Position numbers and translations under genes: made by a program | Part shown: positions 45,075-57,195 of the stretch, in pieces | How the letters are laid out: each line of letters opens with the position of its first letter | Position numbering within the stretch: position 1 is the first letter of the stretch | The notes under the pieces: model-generated | Databases searched by the model: none | The model's input: the letters and a program-made list of their open reading frames with translations, nothing else | What the model was told of the DNA's origin: nothing | Origin: Odobenus rosmarus divergens | Lineage: Eukaryota; Chordata; Mammalia; Carnivora; Odobenidae | Length of the DNA stretch: 64,000 bases | NCBI RefSeq assembly: GCF_000321225.1 | Contig: NW_004450266.1 | Span: 9,407,464-9,471,463 of the forward strand | Direction: 5' to 3'

Positions 45075-45495
45075 ACCATTTCTTGGAACAATGGTGATCC
45101 CACCAAGTCAGAAATGTGTTCTGGAGTTTGGGCTAGAAAGACAGAGAACAACTACCATGTTCATTACTAACCTAGGGAGAGTAACAACCATGACTGAATT
45201 TGTAGGGATGTAGTATGCACAAAGTGAAGGAAAGAACATTTGTATTTTTGAAAACTGTTATATGAAAGAGAAAATGAACTAGTGTGGTTCAGTAAGGATG
45301 ATTTTAGAATTATTTGGTTATAGCTTAGGTGGTTGCCTTGTTCGGGAAAGCCTAGTTGGCTGTTTGTGATTGGTTGCTAATAAATTTCATTTTTTTGGAT
45401 TCAAGTGCATTGACTCTGGCTTATGTATTTCCAGTTTGAGTTAGGTTTTGGGTTGCTTAGGTTTTGGGTTAGGTTTTGGGTTGCTTACATGGCCA
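45075..45495 (+). repeat. LTR-like block ending in a minisatellite, tentative
   Basis: A moderately unique block with AATAAA ('ttgctaataaatttcattt') followed by a 3' region, 'gcattgactctggcttatg', as in retroviral R/U5 ends. It ends in three copies of TTAGGTTTTGGG (45441-45484), two with a TTGC suffix. No matching 5' edge or duplication was found. Confidence 0.25.
45441..45484 (+). repeat. Minisatellite of TTAGGTTTTGGG units
   Basis: Units of 16, 12 and 16 bases: two of TTAGGTTTTGGGTTGC and, between them, one shortened TTAGGTTTTGGG. A G-rich, telomere-like motif but not the vertebrate TTAGGG. Confidence 0.8.
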
Positions 45496-47335
45496 CCAAG
45501 GTATTAGAGGGCTTCAGTCAGGCCTTCTTATTTAATTAACAATATATGTTAACAATGTAGATACTGAGCATGGGTATTTTCCTTCCTTCAAAAAACAAAC
45601 TAAAACAATGAAGTATGAGAGCACACCTTATGGGAGTGGAGCAACTGAGCTTCTTTTGACAACCATGCCATTCTCCAGGGCATTCAATGATACACACTGT
45701 CAGTGAAATAAAAATCCTCAGAAAATTTAAGTAGCATTAGTTTCATTTCCAATAAAAATTGAACTTTGCCAAACGTCTCTTTCAAAATCTAGTAGATGAG
45801 ATAAACAAAAATTCTCCAAATTCCCTGATACCATGTTTACAAGACACTATCAAATTTAGATGAAGGAGGGAGGGTAAAGCCAATCAGATTGCAGTTTGAC
45901 TGCTAAACGGACTTGAACTACAATCATTTTCTTGTGAAAGATATCATTAGCACATTTCAAGTGGGAAGATACCTAATATCACTTCACAATTCTTTTTCTA
46001 ATTACCTTTTTTCTCCTCAAAATTCTAATGAAATGATATTGCATTTACATATCTTTAATGATGTTTCAATCATCTGTTATGAATATAGGCAATTTGCAAC
46101 TTTATTCAACATACTCAGTTGTGCACTGTTTATAAATTCTGATGTTTATTAGATAATTGACTAATTAAATCTTGTTTAGAGCTGAATTATTTAAGCATGC
46201 CCCCATAGACTCCATTTTTACTCCACTTAAATTCTAAAAGTCCTCAATGTTCTCTACTGTAAAACTCTGAATAAAGAACCTTAGTCTTTAAGAGCTCTGA
46301 ATTTCCATGAAGTTTACAAAGGTATTTATCCTATTTTGCTAAAATCCTATAGATAAATATTCACAGTGGTAAGTTGTCATAGGCTCTTTCAAATCACTAT
46401 AGGATCTATTAAGTCAAGTACTAGTTCATGAGATTACAATGGTCTGAGGTCAATTAAATGTTGCTTTCTGCCAGGCCATTACTCCGGAAGTTTCTGGCTC
46501 ATTATTTAGAAATTCTTATATTTAGTTTTCTAAACACACAAAATATTACGACAATCACTGTGGTTATGTAAAATATTTAGAAAGGTAAAAAAAAAAAGCA
46601 AGAATATTTGGAGAAATAATCAAGTCTGAAATTTTTCTGGTTTCTTTGCTCTTGTTTTTACGGTATATAGCATTCCATATTTCTTTAAGTGTTAATGGGA
46701 ATTTGTCAAGCTTGGATAACTAATTCCATATTTAAACAGATTTAATTATCCAATACACAGCTGATTTTCTAAACTGTCCACACTGAGTTTGCTGAATAAA
46801 TGTTACAGACAAACTATATAAACGATGATTGAAGTATTTTAAATGCAAATGCAAACACTTTCATAACTTTAAGAGAAGAAAAAGTGAAACTGGAAACAAT
46901 AGGATTTCTTAAAGGTTTTCTCCTGGATTTTTGCCTACTGATTAGACTAATGACATCAAGGGACATCCCCAATGACTACCTATCACTTAACACCAGTCTT
47001 TTCTTATAGACCAGATGAAACAGCTTTTGCACAGAGAAGACACAAAGTGTTCTTTGATTACTGCAAATAACTTTGGGATTATACCAAAGGTTCATTTGAG
47101 GCTTTGAATCCTCCTAAGGTTAGACAAATAGTTACATTTTCAAACTATTAGAATTTTAATTTTTATGAAATATCTCTTTTATAAACACCATTCTCTCACC
47201 AAATGCATCAAGTCATAATAATTCTAGTCATTGTAATCTCTTTGGTCATATAATGTTCAAATATTTATATCTCGAGGTAGATATCAGGAGGAAATTTTTT
47301 GAAGGACTGCATGTGGAATGAGATCATGAAAAAAG
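45496..47335. other. AT-rich, repeat-poor DNA
   Basis: About 1.8 kb in which I recognise no repeat. The part 46420-46900 is notably free of transposon signatures and has many TAAT/ATTA cores; a regulatory role is only speculation. Confidence 0.3.
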
Positions 47336-47403
47336 ACATATATATATATGCATGTGTACATGTGCATGCACCTGTGAACAGGCTAGGTGCAGGACCAAGA
47401 TTT

Positions 47404-47438
<35 letters not shown>

Positions 47439-47500
47439 CCATTTCAGTTCATTTTTTTATATATATTTTATATATATATATATCCATTTCAGTTCATTTT
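47336..47500. repeat. (TA)n tracts with a tandemly duplicated unit
   Basis: Long TA runs at 47336-47349, 47404-47438 and 47458-47482. The 18-base unit 'ccatttcagttcattttt' occurs at 47439-47456 and 47483-47500, so a block of about 44 bases including its TA run was duplicated in tandem. Confidence 0.9.
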
Positions 47501-48039
47501 TATTCTAAAATGTGAAAAATAGGTGTATGATAAACCATTACCCCTGAGTATTCTTTGAGAATACAACTGGGTGCTTCAACCAGTTTGTAGATTTTAGTTT
47601 TTTTATTTTTAATTTCATTTATAATTAATATTTTTCCAGTTATTCATTACTACTGGATCTGGACATCTGGACATGTTATGATTAGTGTTTTATACTTTAA
47701 AATGTTTATCACAACATAACCAGAATTGATTTTATTCATCATCTATATTAACTGATTTGCTTATATCAACTTTCTTTTCGAATAAGATTTCTTATTCTGA
47801 TTCTATGGCTTTATAAATGATATGTTATTAAATATTCCCTTTAAAAGGAACTTTACTAAACTGTAGTTGTTTATACCCAAATAATCTATTTGTACTGATA
47901 CCTCAGCAATGTCTTCACTGAAGTTTAGTAAGTCAATGGAACGATATTCTACCTTACTTTGAAATTTATATTTTTGTTTCCTTTTTTTGATAATCTATAA
48001 AAATATTTAATTACTAATGAAATATATAAGTAAACCACA
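47501..48039. other. No gene or clear repeat seen
   Basis: AT-rich unique sequence. Confidence 0.35.
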
Positions 48040-48400
48040 CACATCACCTACTCTTAATAAGTTTATAGTGTAAAATATAAAGGCAAGTATAATAATTCTC
48101 ATATAAAAGAGAAAATATCATTGTCTTACAAGGTACATATACAGTCAATGAGAAACCATGAGACCCAAACACCACCTCTACTTGAGATTAGGTAACAATT
48201 CCAGAATAAGCAAGCAGCTTTTGAGATAGAATGCCTTAGAAGTATATAGTTCAGATAAACAATGTATAAGGAAACAGGGCATTTCAGGCAAAGGGAAGAT
48301 AAATTATGAATAAGTATAAAGGCAGAAAATCACAAAGTAACACAGAAAAAAATTACTTCAGTCTAGTTGGATATTGTTAGATACAAAATGGTGGTATCTG
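48040..48400 (+). repeat. L2-like ancient repeat
   Basis: 'aagtttatagtgtaaaata', 'acagggcatttcaggcaaa' and 'ggcagaaaatcacaaagta' recall the same L2-like family as at 20.6 and 25.3 kb, in the same orientation. Confidence 0.4.
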
Positions 48401-49824
48401 AAAAAGATTACCAGTTTGAATCCCAAGCTGTAATCAACCTTTCCCATTTTTGTGAACAAATTGTGAACTACTATCTACAAACCCTTCAAGAAAGATGTCA
48501 AGATAGTGAGAGAAAGAATATGTAAATATAATATATAAATGCATAGTAATAAATATATGCATTTATATATATGAATATATACTAATTTGAATATATACAT
48601 ATTACATGTATATATACATATATATAATTTATGTAAATCTTTTATGGGTCAGCAAGAGCAACTGAGGCATTAACTCCTAAGTGTATGGAAAATATCTCTA
48701 CAACATTAAAGCATTGTGGAACCTCCTTTTGAAATAGACTGAGAGGAAACATACCAGCTTTCTTCCCTTTATAAAATGGCATTACTCTTTATGGCAAGTT
48801 TATTTCTGCCCTGTATAACTCTTTGTGCTCATTTATATATTTGTTCCACAAATGTTTCTTAAGTGTCTAAAAATATGCATGGCATGGTGGTAAAAGCAGG
48901 GATTATTAAAACACACACACACAGCTAAATACAATGTCTATCGTTTAAAAATAGTTTGTGAAACATCTGGGAGAGAGACAGATGGGAAAAACAGAGATGA
49001 AAGAACTAAGTTTTATACAAGTACTACCCTGAGTGCCTAACAGAGTCCAGTTCAAGAAGCCATATATTCTGCCCTAGTTACTGTAGTGGTAATTATTATA
49101 TATTAATTCAGGCTTCAATAAGATACCTACAAAGCCTTATCAAGCACACAAATTCTTTAAGGATTTTTATTTTCTTGATTTTTAAAGTATTCTTAAGGTA
49201 TTTCCCCTTTCTTTCTTCTTTCAGCCTATATTTCATATGCCACATAGCAGAGTACCTGACACACTTAACTTTCCTAAAGAGATCAACAACTGAATTAACT
49301 TCGCAAAAATCAGAACAGATATTTGGATTTATTGAGGCCAAATGAAAACACCTCTAAATTTTCCATCTCTTTCTAGCTACCATGTACACACTGGTGCTGT
49401 AATAAAATTAAGTGTAACCCTCTTCCTGAAGACCATAATTTCATTTAAATTCCAATACTTGGTTATAGTTGTGTCTCCATTTATGGCTCAAGCTCCTATG
49501 AGGAAGTTCCAAGATACTAAAGGTAAATTAGATAAGTAGGTTAGTATAATCCTGGTGGAATTCTCAGGAAAGCAGAGTACTCTTCTTTCTTCAGGTGGGA
49601 TATAGCATGTAAGAGAAGGGACTGAAGACCATCCTGTAAAAAAATCTTTCTCCAGAAAAAAAGCCTATGTGATAGTTCTTTGACATTCTTAGTAAAATGG
49701 GTAAGCATACATTTTTTGACAACTGGCCAATGTTCTAGGAGTCCTACTGCCTCAGTAGTATAGGTATTACTGTAATTTATTAATGGCCAAGGAGGTGATG
49801 GGCACTGTAGTGGATAGCTCTTAA
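48401..49824. other. AT-rich DNA with TA-rich stretch
   Basis: No gene supported. A low-complexity TA-rich run lies at about 48525-48630 and a short (AC)n at 48911-48923. Confidence 0.4.
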
Positions 49825-49930
49825 GTATCACTAATCTACATTGTACAGACAAGGTAATTGAGATGCAGAAGCTTTACATGACCCACCTAAAGGAGCAGCC
49901 ACCAGAGAGTAGGGGAGGGGATTTAGCACT
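49825..49930 (-). repeat. MIR fragment
   Basis: 'gtacagacaaggtaattga', 'gatgcagaagctttacatg' and 'acccacctaaaggagcagc' match a short reverse-complement MIR. Confidence 0.5.
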
Positions 49931-50197
49931 AAGCTATAATTTTTACACTGAGATCAGTCAGTCCATTGGTGTCTCATGGTGAATCCCCACAGCACACATC
50001 CTTCAGTTATTGCCCTTCCCTTCTTGAGTGTGTTATTGCTAAAAATCCACTTAACCAGGCACTGTCGTGTAAGAAAATCAAGGGCCTGGGACTTACAATT
50101 CAAACACATGGCCTACTCTGATATGTAAACTCTGAGTTTCCCCTTACATTGACTGGAAACAGTTCATGGAACCTTCTTTTCTGAGGCATAGGTTTTG

Positions 50198-50485
50198 ATT
50201 TTTTTTTTAATTTTATTTTATTATGTTACATTAGTCACCATACAATACATCATTAGTTTTTGATGTAGTGATCCATGCTTCATTGTTTTTGTATAACACC
50301 CAGTGCTCCATGCAGTACGTGCCCTCCTTAATACTCATCACCGGGCTAACCCATCCCCCCCACCCCCTCCCCCCTAAACCCTCAGTTTGTTTCTCAGAGT
50401 CCATACTTTCTCACAGTTCATCTCTCCTACTGATTTACTCCCTTGATTTTTCCCTTCCTTCTCCTAATGTCCTCCATGCTATTCC
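50198..50485 (-). other. L1 3' UTR
   Basis: Reverse complement of the same blocks seen at 30.5 kb: 'atcattagtttttgatgta', 'cccagtgctccatgcagta' and a C-rich run at 50345-50375 (G-rich on the L1 strand). It ends in a T-rich stretch, the L1 poly(A). Confidence 0.92.
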
Positions 50486-53429
50486 TCATGTTCCATAAAT
50501 AAGTGAAACCATATGATAATTGACTTTCTCTGCTTGACTTATTTCACTTAGCATAATCTTCTCCAGTCCCTTCCATGTTGATGTAAAAGTTGGGTATTCA
50601 TCCTTTCTGATGGCTGAGTAATATTCCAATGTATATATGGACCACATCTTCTTTATCCATTCATCTGTTGAAGGGCATCTCAGCTCTTTCCACATTTTGG
50701 CTATTGCGGACACTGCTGCTGTGAACATTGGAGTGCATATGGCCCTTCTTTTCACTACATCTGTGTCTTTGGGGTAAATACCCAGGAGTGCAATTGCTGG
50801 GTCATAGGGTAGCTCTATTTGTAATTTTTTGAGGCACTTCACACTGTTTTCCAAAGTGGCTCTACCAACTTGCATTCCCACGAACAGTATAAGAGGGTTC
50901 CCCTTTCTCCACAACCTCTCCAACATTTGTTGTTTCTTGCCTTGTCAATTTTTGCCATTCTAACTGGTGTAAGGTGGTATCTCAATGTGTCTTTGATTTG
51001 AATTTCTCTCATGGCTAATGATGATGAACATTTTTTCATGTGTCTGTTAGCCATTTGTATGTCTTCTTTGGAGAAGTGTCTGTTCATGTCTTCTGCCCAT
51101 TTTTTTACTTGATTATTTGTTTTTTGGGTGTTGAGTCTGAGAAGTTCTTTATAGATCTTGGATACCAACCCTTTATCTGTAGTGTCATTTGCAAATATCT
51201 TCTCCCATTCTGTGGGTTGCCTCTTTGTTTTGTTGACTGTTTCCTTTGCTGTGGAGAAGATTTTATCTTGATGAAGTCCCAAAAGTTCATTTTTGCTTTT
51301 GTTTCACTAGCCTTGGGAGATGAATCTTGAAAGAAGTTGCTGTGGCCAATGTCAAAGAGGTTACTGCCTATGTTCTCTTCTAGGATGTTGATGGATTCTT
51401 GTCTCACACTGAGGTCTTTCATCCATTTTGAGTTTATCTTTGTGTATGGTGTTAGAGAATGCTCGAGTTTCATTCTTCTGTATATAGCTGTCTAATTTTC
51501 CCAACACCATTTATTGAAAAGACTGTCTTTTTTCCATTGCATATTTTTTCCTGCTTTGTTGAAGATTATTTGACCATAGAGTTGAGGGTCCATATCTGGG
51601 CTCTCTATTCTGTTCCATTGGTCTATATGTCTGTTTCTGTGCCAGTATCATGCTGTTTCGATGATCACTGCTTTGTAATATAGCTTGAAATCAGGCAACA
51701 TGATGCCCCCAGCTTTGTTTTCCTTTTTCAACATTTCCTTGGCGATTCAGGGTCTTTTCTGATTCCATACAAATTTTAGGATTATTTGTTCCAGCACTTT
51801 GAAAAATGCCATTGGAATTTTGATCGGATGGCATTGAAGGTATAGATTGCTCTGGGAAGCATAGACATTTTAACAATGTTTATTCTTCCAATCCATGAGC
51901 ATGGAATGTTTTTCCATCTTTTTGTGTTTTCTTCGGTTTCTTTCATGAGTGTTCTGTAGTTCCTAGAGTATAGATCCTTTACCTCTTTGGTTAGGCTTAT
52001 TCTGAGGTATCTTATGGTTTTTGGTGCTATTGTAAATGGAATTGTTTCTCTAATTTCTCTTTCTACAGTTGCATTGTTAGTGTAAAAGAAAGCAACTGAT
52101 TTCTGTGCATTGATTTTGTATCCTGCCACATTACTGAATTGCTGTATGAGTTCTAGTAATTTGGGGGGTGGAGTCTTTTGGNNNNNNNNNNNNNNNNNNN
52201 NNNNNNNNNNNNNNNNNNNNNNNNNNNNNNNNNNNNNNNNNNNNNNNNNNNNNNNNNNNNNNNNNNNNNNNNNNNNNNNNNNNNNNNNNNNNNNNNNNNN
52301 NNNNNNNNNNNNNNNNNNNNNNNNNNNNNNNNNNNNNNNNNNNNNNNNNNNNNNNNNNNNNNNNNNNNNNNNNNNNNNNNNNNNNNNNNNNNNNNNNNNN
52401 NNNNNNNNNNNNNNNNNNNNNNNNNNNNNNNNNNNNNNNNNNNNNNNNNNNNNNNNNNNNNNNNNNNNNNNNNNNNNNNNNNNNNNNNNNNNNNNNNNNN
52501 NNNNNNNNNNNNNNNNNNNNNNNNNNNNNNNNNNNNNNNNNNNNNNNNNNNNNNNNNNNNNNNNNNNNNNNNNNNNNNNNNNNNNNNNNNNNNNNNNNNN
52601 NNNNNNNNNNNNNNNNNNNNNNNNNNNNNNNNNNNNNNNNNNNNNNNNNNNNNNNNNNNNNNNNNNNNNNNNNNNNNNNNNNNNNNNNNNNNNNNNNNNN
52701 NNNNNNNNNNNNNNNNNNNNNNNNNNNNNNNNNNNNNNNNNNNNNNNNNNNNNNNNNNNNNNNNNNNNNNNNNNNNNNNNNNNNNNNNNNNNNNNNNNNN
52801 NNNNNNNNNNNNNNNNNNNNNNNNNNGAGAAAGTTCCATGTGCGCTCGAGAAGAATGAGTATTCTGTTGTTTTAGGGTGGAATGTTCTGTATATATCTAT
52901 GAGGTCCATCTGGTCCAGTATGTCATTCAAAGATCTTGTTTCTTTGTTGATTTTCTGCTTAGATGATCTGTCTATTGCTGAGAGTGGAGTATTGAGGTCT
53001 CCTATAATTAAGGTATTGTTACCAATATGATTCTTTATTTTGGTTAACAGTTGGCTTATGTAGTTGGCTGCTTCCATGTAGGGAGTGTAGATACTTACAA
53101 TTGTTAGATCTTCTTGTTGGATAGACCCTTTAAGAATAATAGAGTGTCCTTCTGTGTCTCTAACTACAGTCTTTAGTTTAAAATCTAATTTGTCTGATAT
53201 AAGAATTGCTACCCCAGCTTTCTTTTGAGGTCCTGGCATGGAAGATGGATCTCCATCCCTTCACTTTCCAGTCTGGATGTATCTTTAGGTTCAAAATGAG
53301 TCTCTTGTAGACAGCATATGGATGGGTCCTGTCTTTTTATCCAATCTGCAACCCTGTGCCATTTTATGGGAGCATTTAGGCCGTTCACTTGAGAGTGATT
53401 ATTGAAAGATATGAATTTATTGTCATCAT
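50486..53429 (-). pseudogene. L1 ORF2 pseudogene (endonuclease/reverse transcriptase)
   Basis: ORF2p combines an N-terminal endonuclease, a reverse transcriptase and a C-terminal Cys motif. The start is placed at the tandem ATG pair at 53427-53429 and 53424-53426. A frameshift follows within about 15 codons, before 'HRVADWIKRQDP' and 'CCLQETH'. The endonuclease region is legible in 52827-53239, with catalytic-loop 'IIGDLNTPLS', and stops at 'SSAHGTF', exactly at the N run. After the gap come '[16 protein letters not shown]' and '[19 protein letters not shown]' (to 51782). Later pieces are in other frames: '[16 protein letters not shown]', '[16 protein letters not shown]' and the Cys motif '[18 protein letters not shown]' (50839-51282), then 'YDPAIALLGIYPKDTDVV' and the stop (50486-50926). 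The reverse-transcriptase catalytic FADD lies in the missing sequence. Confidence 0.95.
52182..52826. other. Assembly gap (645 N)
   Basis: A run of N inside L1 ORF2. Its ends fall between the endonuclease 'AHGTF' motif and the region downstream of the polymerase palm, so most of the reverse transcriptase is absent. Open frames drawn through it are artefacts. Confidence 1.
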
Positions 53430-53507
53430 GTTGCCTGTGAAGACCTTGTTTTTATAGATTATCCCTATACATTTCTGTTCTATATCACTCTTGGGGTCTT
53501 TCTCCTT

Positions 53508-54397
53508 TTATAGAACCCCCCTTAATATTTCTTGCAGGGCCAGCTTAGTGGTCACATATTCTTTCAGTTTCTGCCAGTCTTGGAAGCTCTGCATCTCTCC
53601 ATCCATTCTAAATGACAGCCTTGCCGGATAAAGTATTCTTGGCTCCATGTACTTCTCATTTAGTACCCTGAATATGTCTTGCCAGCCTTTTCTGGCTTGC
53701 CAGGTCTCTGTGGATAGGTCTGATGTTATTCTGATGTTCCTCCCTCTGTACATAAGGAATCTCTTCCCCCTAACTGCCCTTAAGATGGTTTCCTTAGTTC
53801 TAAGATTTGCGAGTTTTACTATTACATGCTGGGGTGTTGGCTGTTTTCCTTGATCTTGTGAGGGGTCCTCTCTGCCTCTAAGACATGAATGTTTGTTTCA
53901 TTCCCCAGATTAGGGAAGTTCTCAGCTATGATTTGCTCAAATATATCTTCTAGTCCTCTCTCTCTCTCCACCCCCTCAGGGATCCCAATAATTCTGACAT
54001 TGGAACGTTTCATGGTGTCACTTATTTCTCTGATTCTATTTTCATGGATTCTGAGTTGTTTTTCCCTGGCCTCCTCTTTTCCCTTCTTATCTATTAATTG
54101 GTCTTCTAAATCACTAATTCGTTCTTCTGCCTCACTTACCCTAGCTGTTAGATTATCTAGATTAGATTGGATCTCATTGATAGCATTTTTAAGTTCTGCC
54201 ATTTCAGCTTTCATTTCTGCCCTTAGAGACTCTATGTTGCCATTAATCAATTTCTCCATTTTAGCTATTGTCTTCACAATTGCTAGCCTGAATTCCATCT
54301 CTGACATCTTGGTTATATCTGAATCCATTTGTAAATCTGTGTCATAAGTCATAGTCTCTGAGTCTTTCCTATTTTGGGGGTTCCTCCTCCTAGTCAT
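53508..54397 (-). pseudogene. L1 ORF1 pseudogene (RNA-binding coiled-coil protein)
   Basis: ORF1p trimerises through a coiled coil, coats L1 RNA and acts as a nucleic-acid chaperone. The N-terminal part (54397 down to 53822, 191 codons) starts 'MTRRRNPQNRKDSETM', contains a heptad-rich stretch with 'SLRAEMKAEMAELKNAI' and 'RVSEAEERISDLEDQL', and reaches the RNA-recognition region 'RIIGIPEGVERERGLEDIF'. It then runs into a stop near 'HKIKENSQHPSM'. The C-terminal domain continues in another frame at 53508-53753 ('ARKGWQDIFRVLNEKYM', 'ILYPARLSFRMDGEMQSF'). A frameshift therefore splits the protein. The pieces come to about 270 codons, plus the broken stretch between them, close to a normal ORF1p length. 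Confidence 0.95.
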
Positions 54398-55278
54398 TCT
54401 GTTGAAGGGTGGTTGACAGAATGTATAGAGTCCATATTATTGACCAAAACCCAAGCAAGATGCACCTGTTTTATAGGAACCTTAGGGTGCTGGCCTCTTG
54501 TTTTCCCAGCCTGTCTCCCGGGGGAGGGGGCCTGCTGCGCTGTTATTCAGGCAACCCTGTTAGGGCAGAGTTGCCCTGCCCCCTCTGGCAGGGGATGGGC
54601 TCAGTGAAAACACGTTTTTTGGGGGCTTTTGTTCTCTGGCAGCTTTCCCTGGCAGCTTTCCGTGTCTCTTCTGAGAGTCAAAGCAGAAGAGATTGTTTCC
54701 AACCCTCTGCCTCAGAGCAGAGAGATTGCAGTCTGTTCTTCAGTGAGCTCTCCAGGCCACACTATCTCCATTTCTGTCTGTGCTGCTATAAAAACTGCAG
54801 CGTCCTGGGTTGTACGCCCCTCAGCAGCGCTCCCAGTCCTCGTCTCCAGGTTGGGCAACGTCTCTGCCCTTTGTGCTTCTAAAACTGCCAGCTTCCTCCA
54901 GTTTACACGCGTGGCCCCACCGCTCTGGGTTTCCATCTGGGGGCTGCCCTAAAGTACTTTACCCATCGTTACCAGTCTGCGAGTCTGTGCCCGGTCCCCA
55001 GTGTGGGAGGCTATTGCTCACCAGCGGTGTAGGATCCTGACAGCTTGACTCCCTCCCCCTTATGTTTATCTTCTGATATCCACCTGCAGAATCATGGCTC
55101 CCCACTTTGTACCTCAAAACCAACCACCTGTGATATTCTGTTTGTAGAGATCCAGATCTATCTTCTTACATCTCAGGCTGATTTTGTGGGTGCTCAGCTG
55201 GTAGATATCCAGCTTAATTCCAGGGACCGATTGGAATAGGGTGCCCTACTCCTCTGCTATCTTTTCCCTCCCTCTTCA
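54398..55278 (-). promoter_or_regulatory. L1 5' UTR (internal promoter region)
   Basis: About 880 bases upstream of ORF1, clearly richer in G and C than the flanks, reaching the 5' edge next to the target-site duplication. L1 5' UTRs carry an internal polymerase II promoter. The CG content here shows some loss of CpG. Open frames on the opposite strand (54374-55040) are antisense shadows. Confidence 0.85.
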
Positions 55279-55290
55279 GCATAGGTTTTG

Positions 55291-56780
55291 TAACTCTTAT
55301 GAATTCCATGTTAGGAAATAGAGTGAAAACTGAGGGTTTCTCACATGTTTGGGAAAATATTCTTTTTACAGGAGCTTTATCCAAGCTGTCCATTATTGTG
55401 TAGGAAAGGTTCCAGCTATTCCTCCACATGTGGGAGGGCAGAAAGGCATCCAAAGAGGACAGCATGTAAAAAGCCTGGGTGTATGAAAGGCTTCATCCTA
55501 TAAATGATGAAAGAACTAGTTTTCTACACTGAAAAATAAGGAACATGTAGAGATCTAGCTAAAAAGGAAGTAGGGCCTATTTTGAAGGGTCTTTTCTGCC
55601 TATCTGGGGGGAGGGTTCACCTTAAACATGTGACTGTGTGTATGTGTGTCTATGCTCAGATATGGGCAACTCGGGTTTTTTTAAGAATAACATGGGCACA
55701 TTTGCTTTACAGAGATAATGTTAGAGTGGGAGGTGAACTGGAGAGGTATACTATTTATTGCAGGGATTAGGGAGATGGAAATAAAAACAGGATTGTGATA
55801 TTTTACAGATCTATTTAATTTGTACCTCACAATGACTTTATAGTTTACCAGTTGTAAAACCAAAACCAAACCAAACAAAGCCTCAAAACTAATAATGCAT
55901 TTGCTATCTGTCAGAAAGTATGCTATTAAGTAAACTTTGCTAGAAACTTATTTTCCTTTACCTCCCTGAAGTCTTTTCATCCTTCCACCTTTCTCTTCTT
56001 TCCTGAATGTGGCTCAAAAACCAGCATTTAACTTAGGATGTTACATATGGCATTTATGTCATGAATTCACCCAGGATACTGAATGGATAAATGGGGAGTA
56101 ATCATCTGTTTGGGTTAACCATATGTTGCTAATGAAAGTTAACTGGTAGGAAATCTTTATTTAGAGAAGACAAATCCATACTATTAAACTCCTTACCTTC
56201 TCAAAGAATTTCATCCAATGTGTAAGTTTTTTTGGCCCCATAATAAATATACCTGCTTATGGAAAAATTTCATCAAAACTACAAAATTGGAATGTAATTG
56301 GTAAAATCAATTTCTTGAATAATGTCACAGGAGGATAAAGGTCTATCAAAGAAGAAGAAAGAGAAATTTCATTCAATAGTCAAACTAGTCATGATTTTTT
56401 TAAGATATAAAAGTTTAGAGAGGGGCATTGAGTATTAATTAAAACACAATAAACCAGTGCATAACTCTTTATAACAATATAATAGCACCCCTATAGCAAA
56501 CATTTCCCTTTTACAGGGGCAATTTTACATCTTTGGTAAAGTCTCACTCAGAAATTTAATTCTAGAACCACATTTTGCCATACGGCAGTTTACCATTTGA
56601 CAACATAATTCATCTACAGAAAATAAGACATTCTCTATGTGTGCTAAGCCACTATCTCCATATGGCAAATGAAAAGCTTATTATATTGAAATCAGGGCAT
56701 GTAGGATAAAAATAGTGACTCTAGCATTAAAGTTCTGCTTGCTCCAAGAATTATACTGCCCCAGATGCATCTTTCACTGT
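55291..56780. other. No gene or clear repeat seen
   Basis: About 1.5 kb of unique sequence after the L1. No supported gene. Confidence 0.4.
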
Positions 56781-57195
56781 TCTCCTACCTTATGCTCCAG
56801 CCACTCCAAACTATTTACATGTTCAAAACACACTTATATTTGGCTTCCTACCTATGCACAAGCTGTTCCACTTTCCTGAAACAATTCTTTCTTCAGTTCT
56901 TCCCCGTGCTTAGCTAACTCCTATTCAACTTTAAGCTTTCATTTGCTACTAACTGGGTTAGGTATAGCTCCTTTCATTCTTAGCAATGAATGTTATATCC
57001 AATATAACAATTAATATTCACATCTAATTCCAATTACCTAGTTTTTCTCCCCTACCAGATGAAAACATCCCTGAATGTAGAGAAAAATTCTTAATTTTAC
57101 TTCACCTAGAATTTTACTTCACACTAAGCGTCCATTGAATGAATAAATATATAAATAAGTAACAAGTGAATGAATGAATGAGTAGGTGAATATTA
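56781..57195 (+). repeat. L2 3'-end fossil, long
   Basis: 'tatgcacaagctgttccac', 'tcctgaaacaattctttct', 'aactcctattcaactttaa', 'taccagatgaaaacatccc' and 'tccattgaatgaataaata', ending in GAATGAATGAATG, follow the L2 3' end closely. Confidence 0.75.

Larger units (their letters stand above)
50198..55278 (-). mobile_element. Nearly full-length L1 LINE, minus strand, with assembly gap
   Basis: From its 5' end on the minus strand ('gaagagggagggaaaagata' at the 55.28-kb edge) it has a GC-richer 5' UTR, ORF1, ORF2, a 3' UTR and a T-rich (poly(A) complement) 3' end at 50.2 kb. The 12-bp repeat 'gcataggttttg' at 50186-50197 and 55279-55290 is the target-site duplication. A complete L1 is about 6 kb or more; this one measures 5.1 kb including 645 N, so the gap probably hides extra length. 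Frameshifts in both ORFs mean it is not active. Confidence 0.96.

Noticed and set aside
45441..45484. Interstitial telomere repeat or CRISPR-like array
   Set aside because: Units are TTAGGTTTTGGG rather than TTAGGG, only three copies, and no spacer pattern; the genome is clearly vertebrate.
49541..49852. 103-codon minus-strand frame
   Set aside because: No domain and no gene context; overlaps a MIR fragment.
52110..53030. Long open frames (226-306 codons) on the plus strand
   Set aside because: They exist only because the run of N contains no stop codons; the real sequence is unknown.
53889..54347. 152-codon plus-strand serine/leucine-rich frame
   Set aside because: Antisense shadow of the L1 ORF1 coiled coil.
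54409..54882. 157-codon plus-strand frame in GC-richer sequence
   Set aside because: Lies antisense in the L1 5' UTR. Overlapping frames on both strands reflect low stop density, not a gene.
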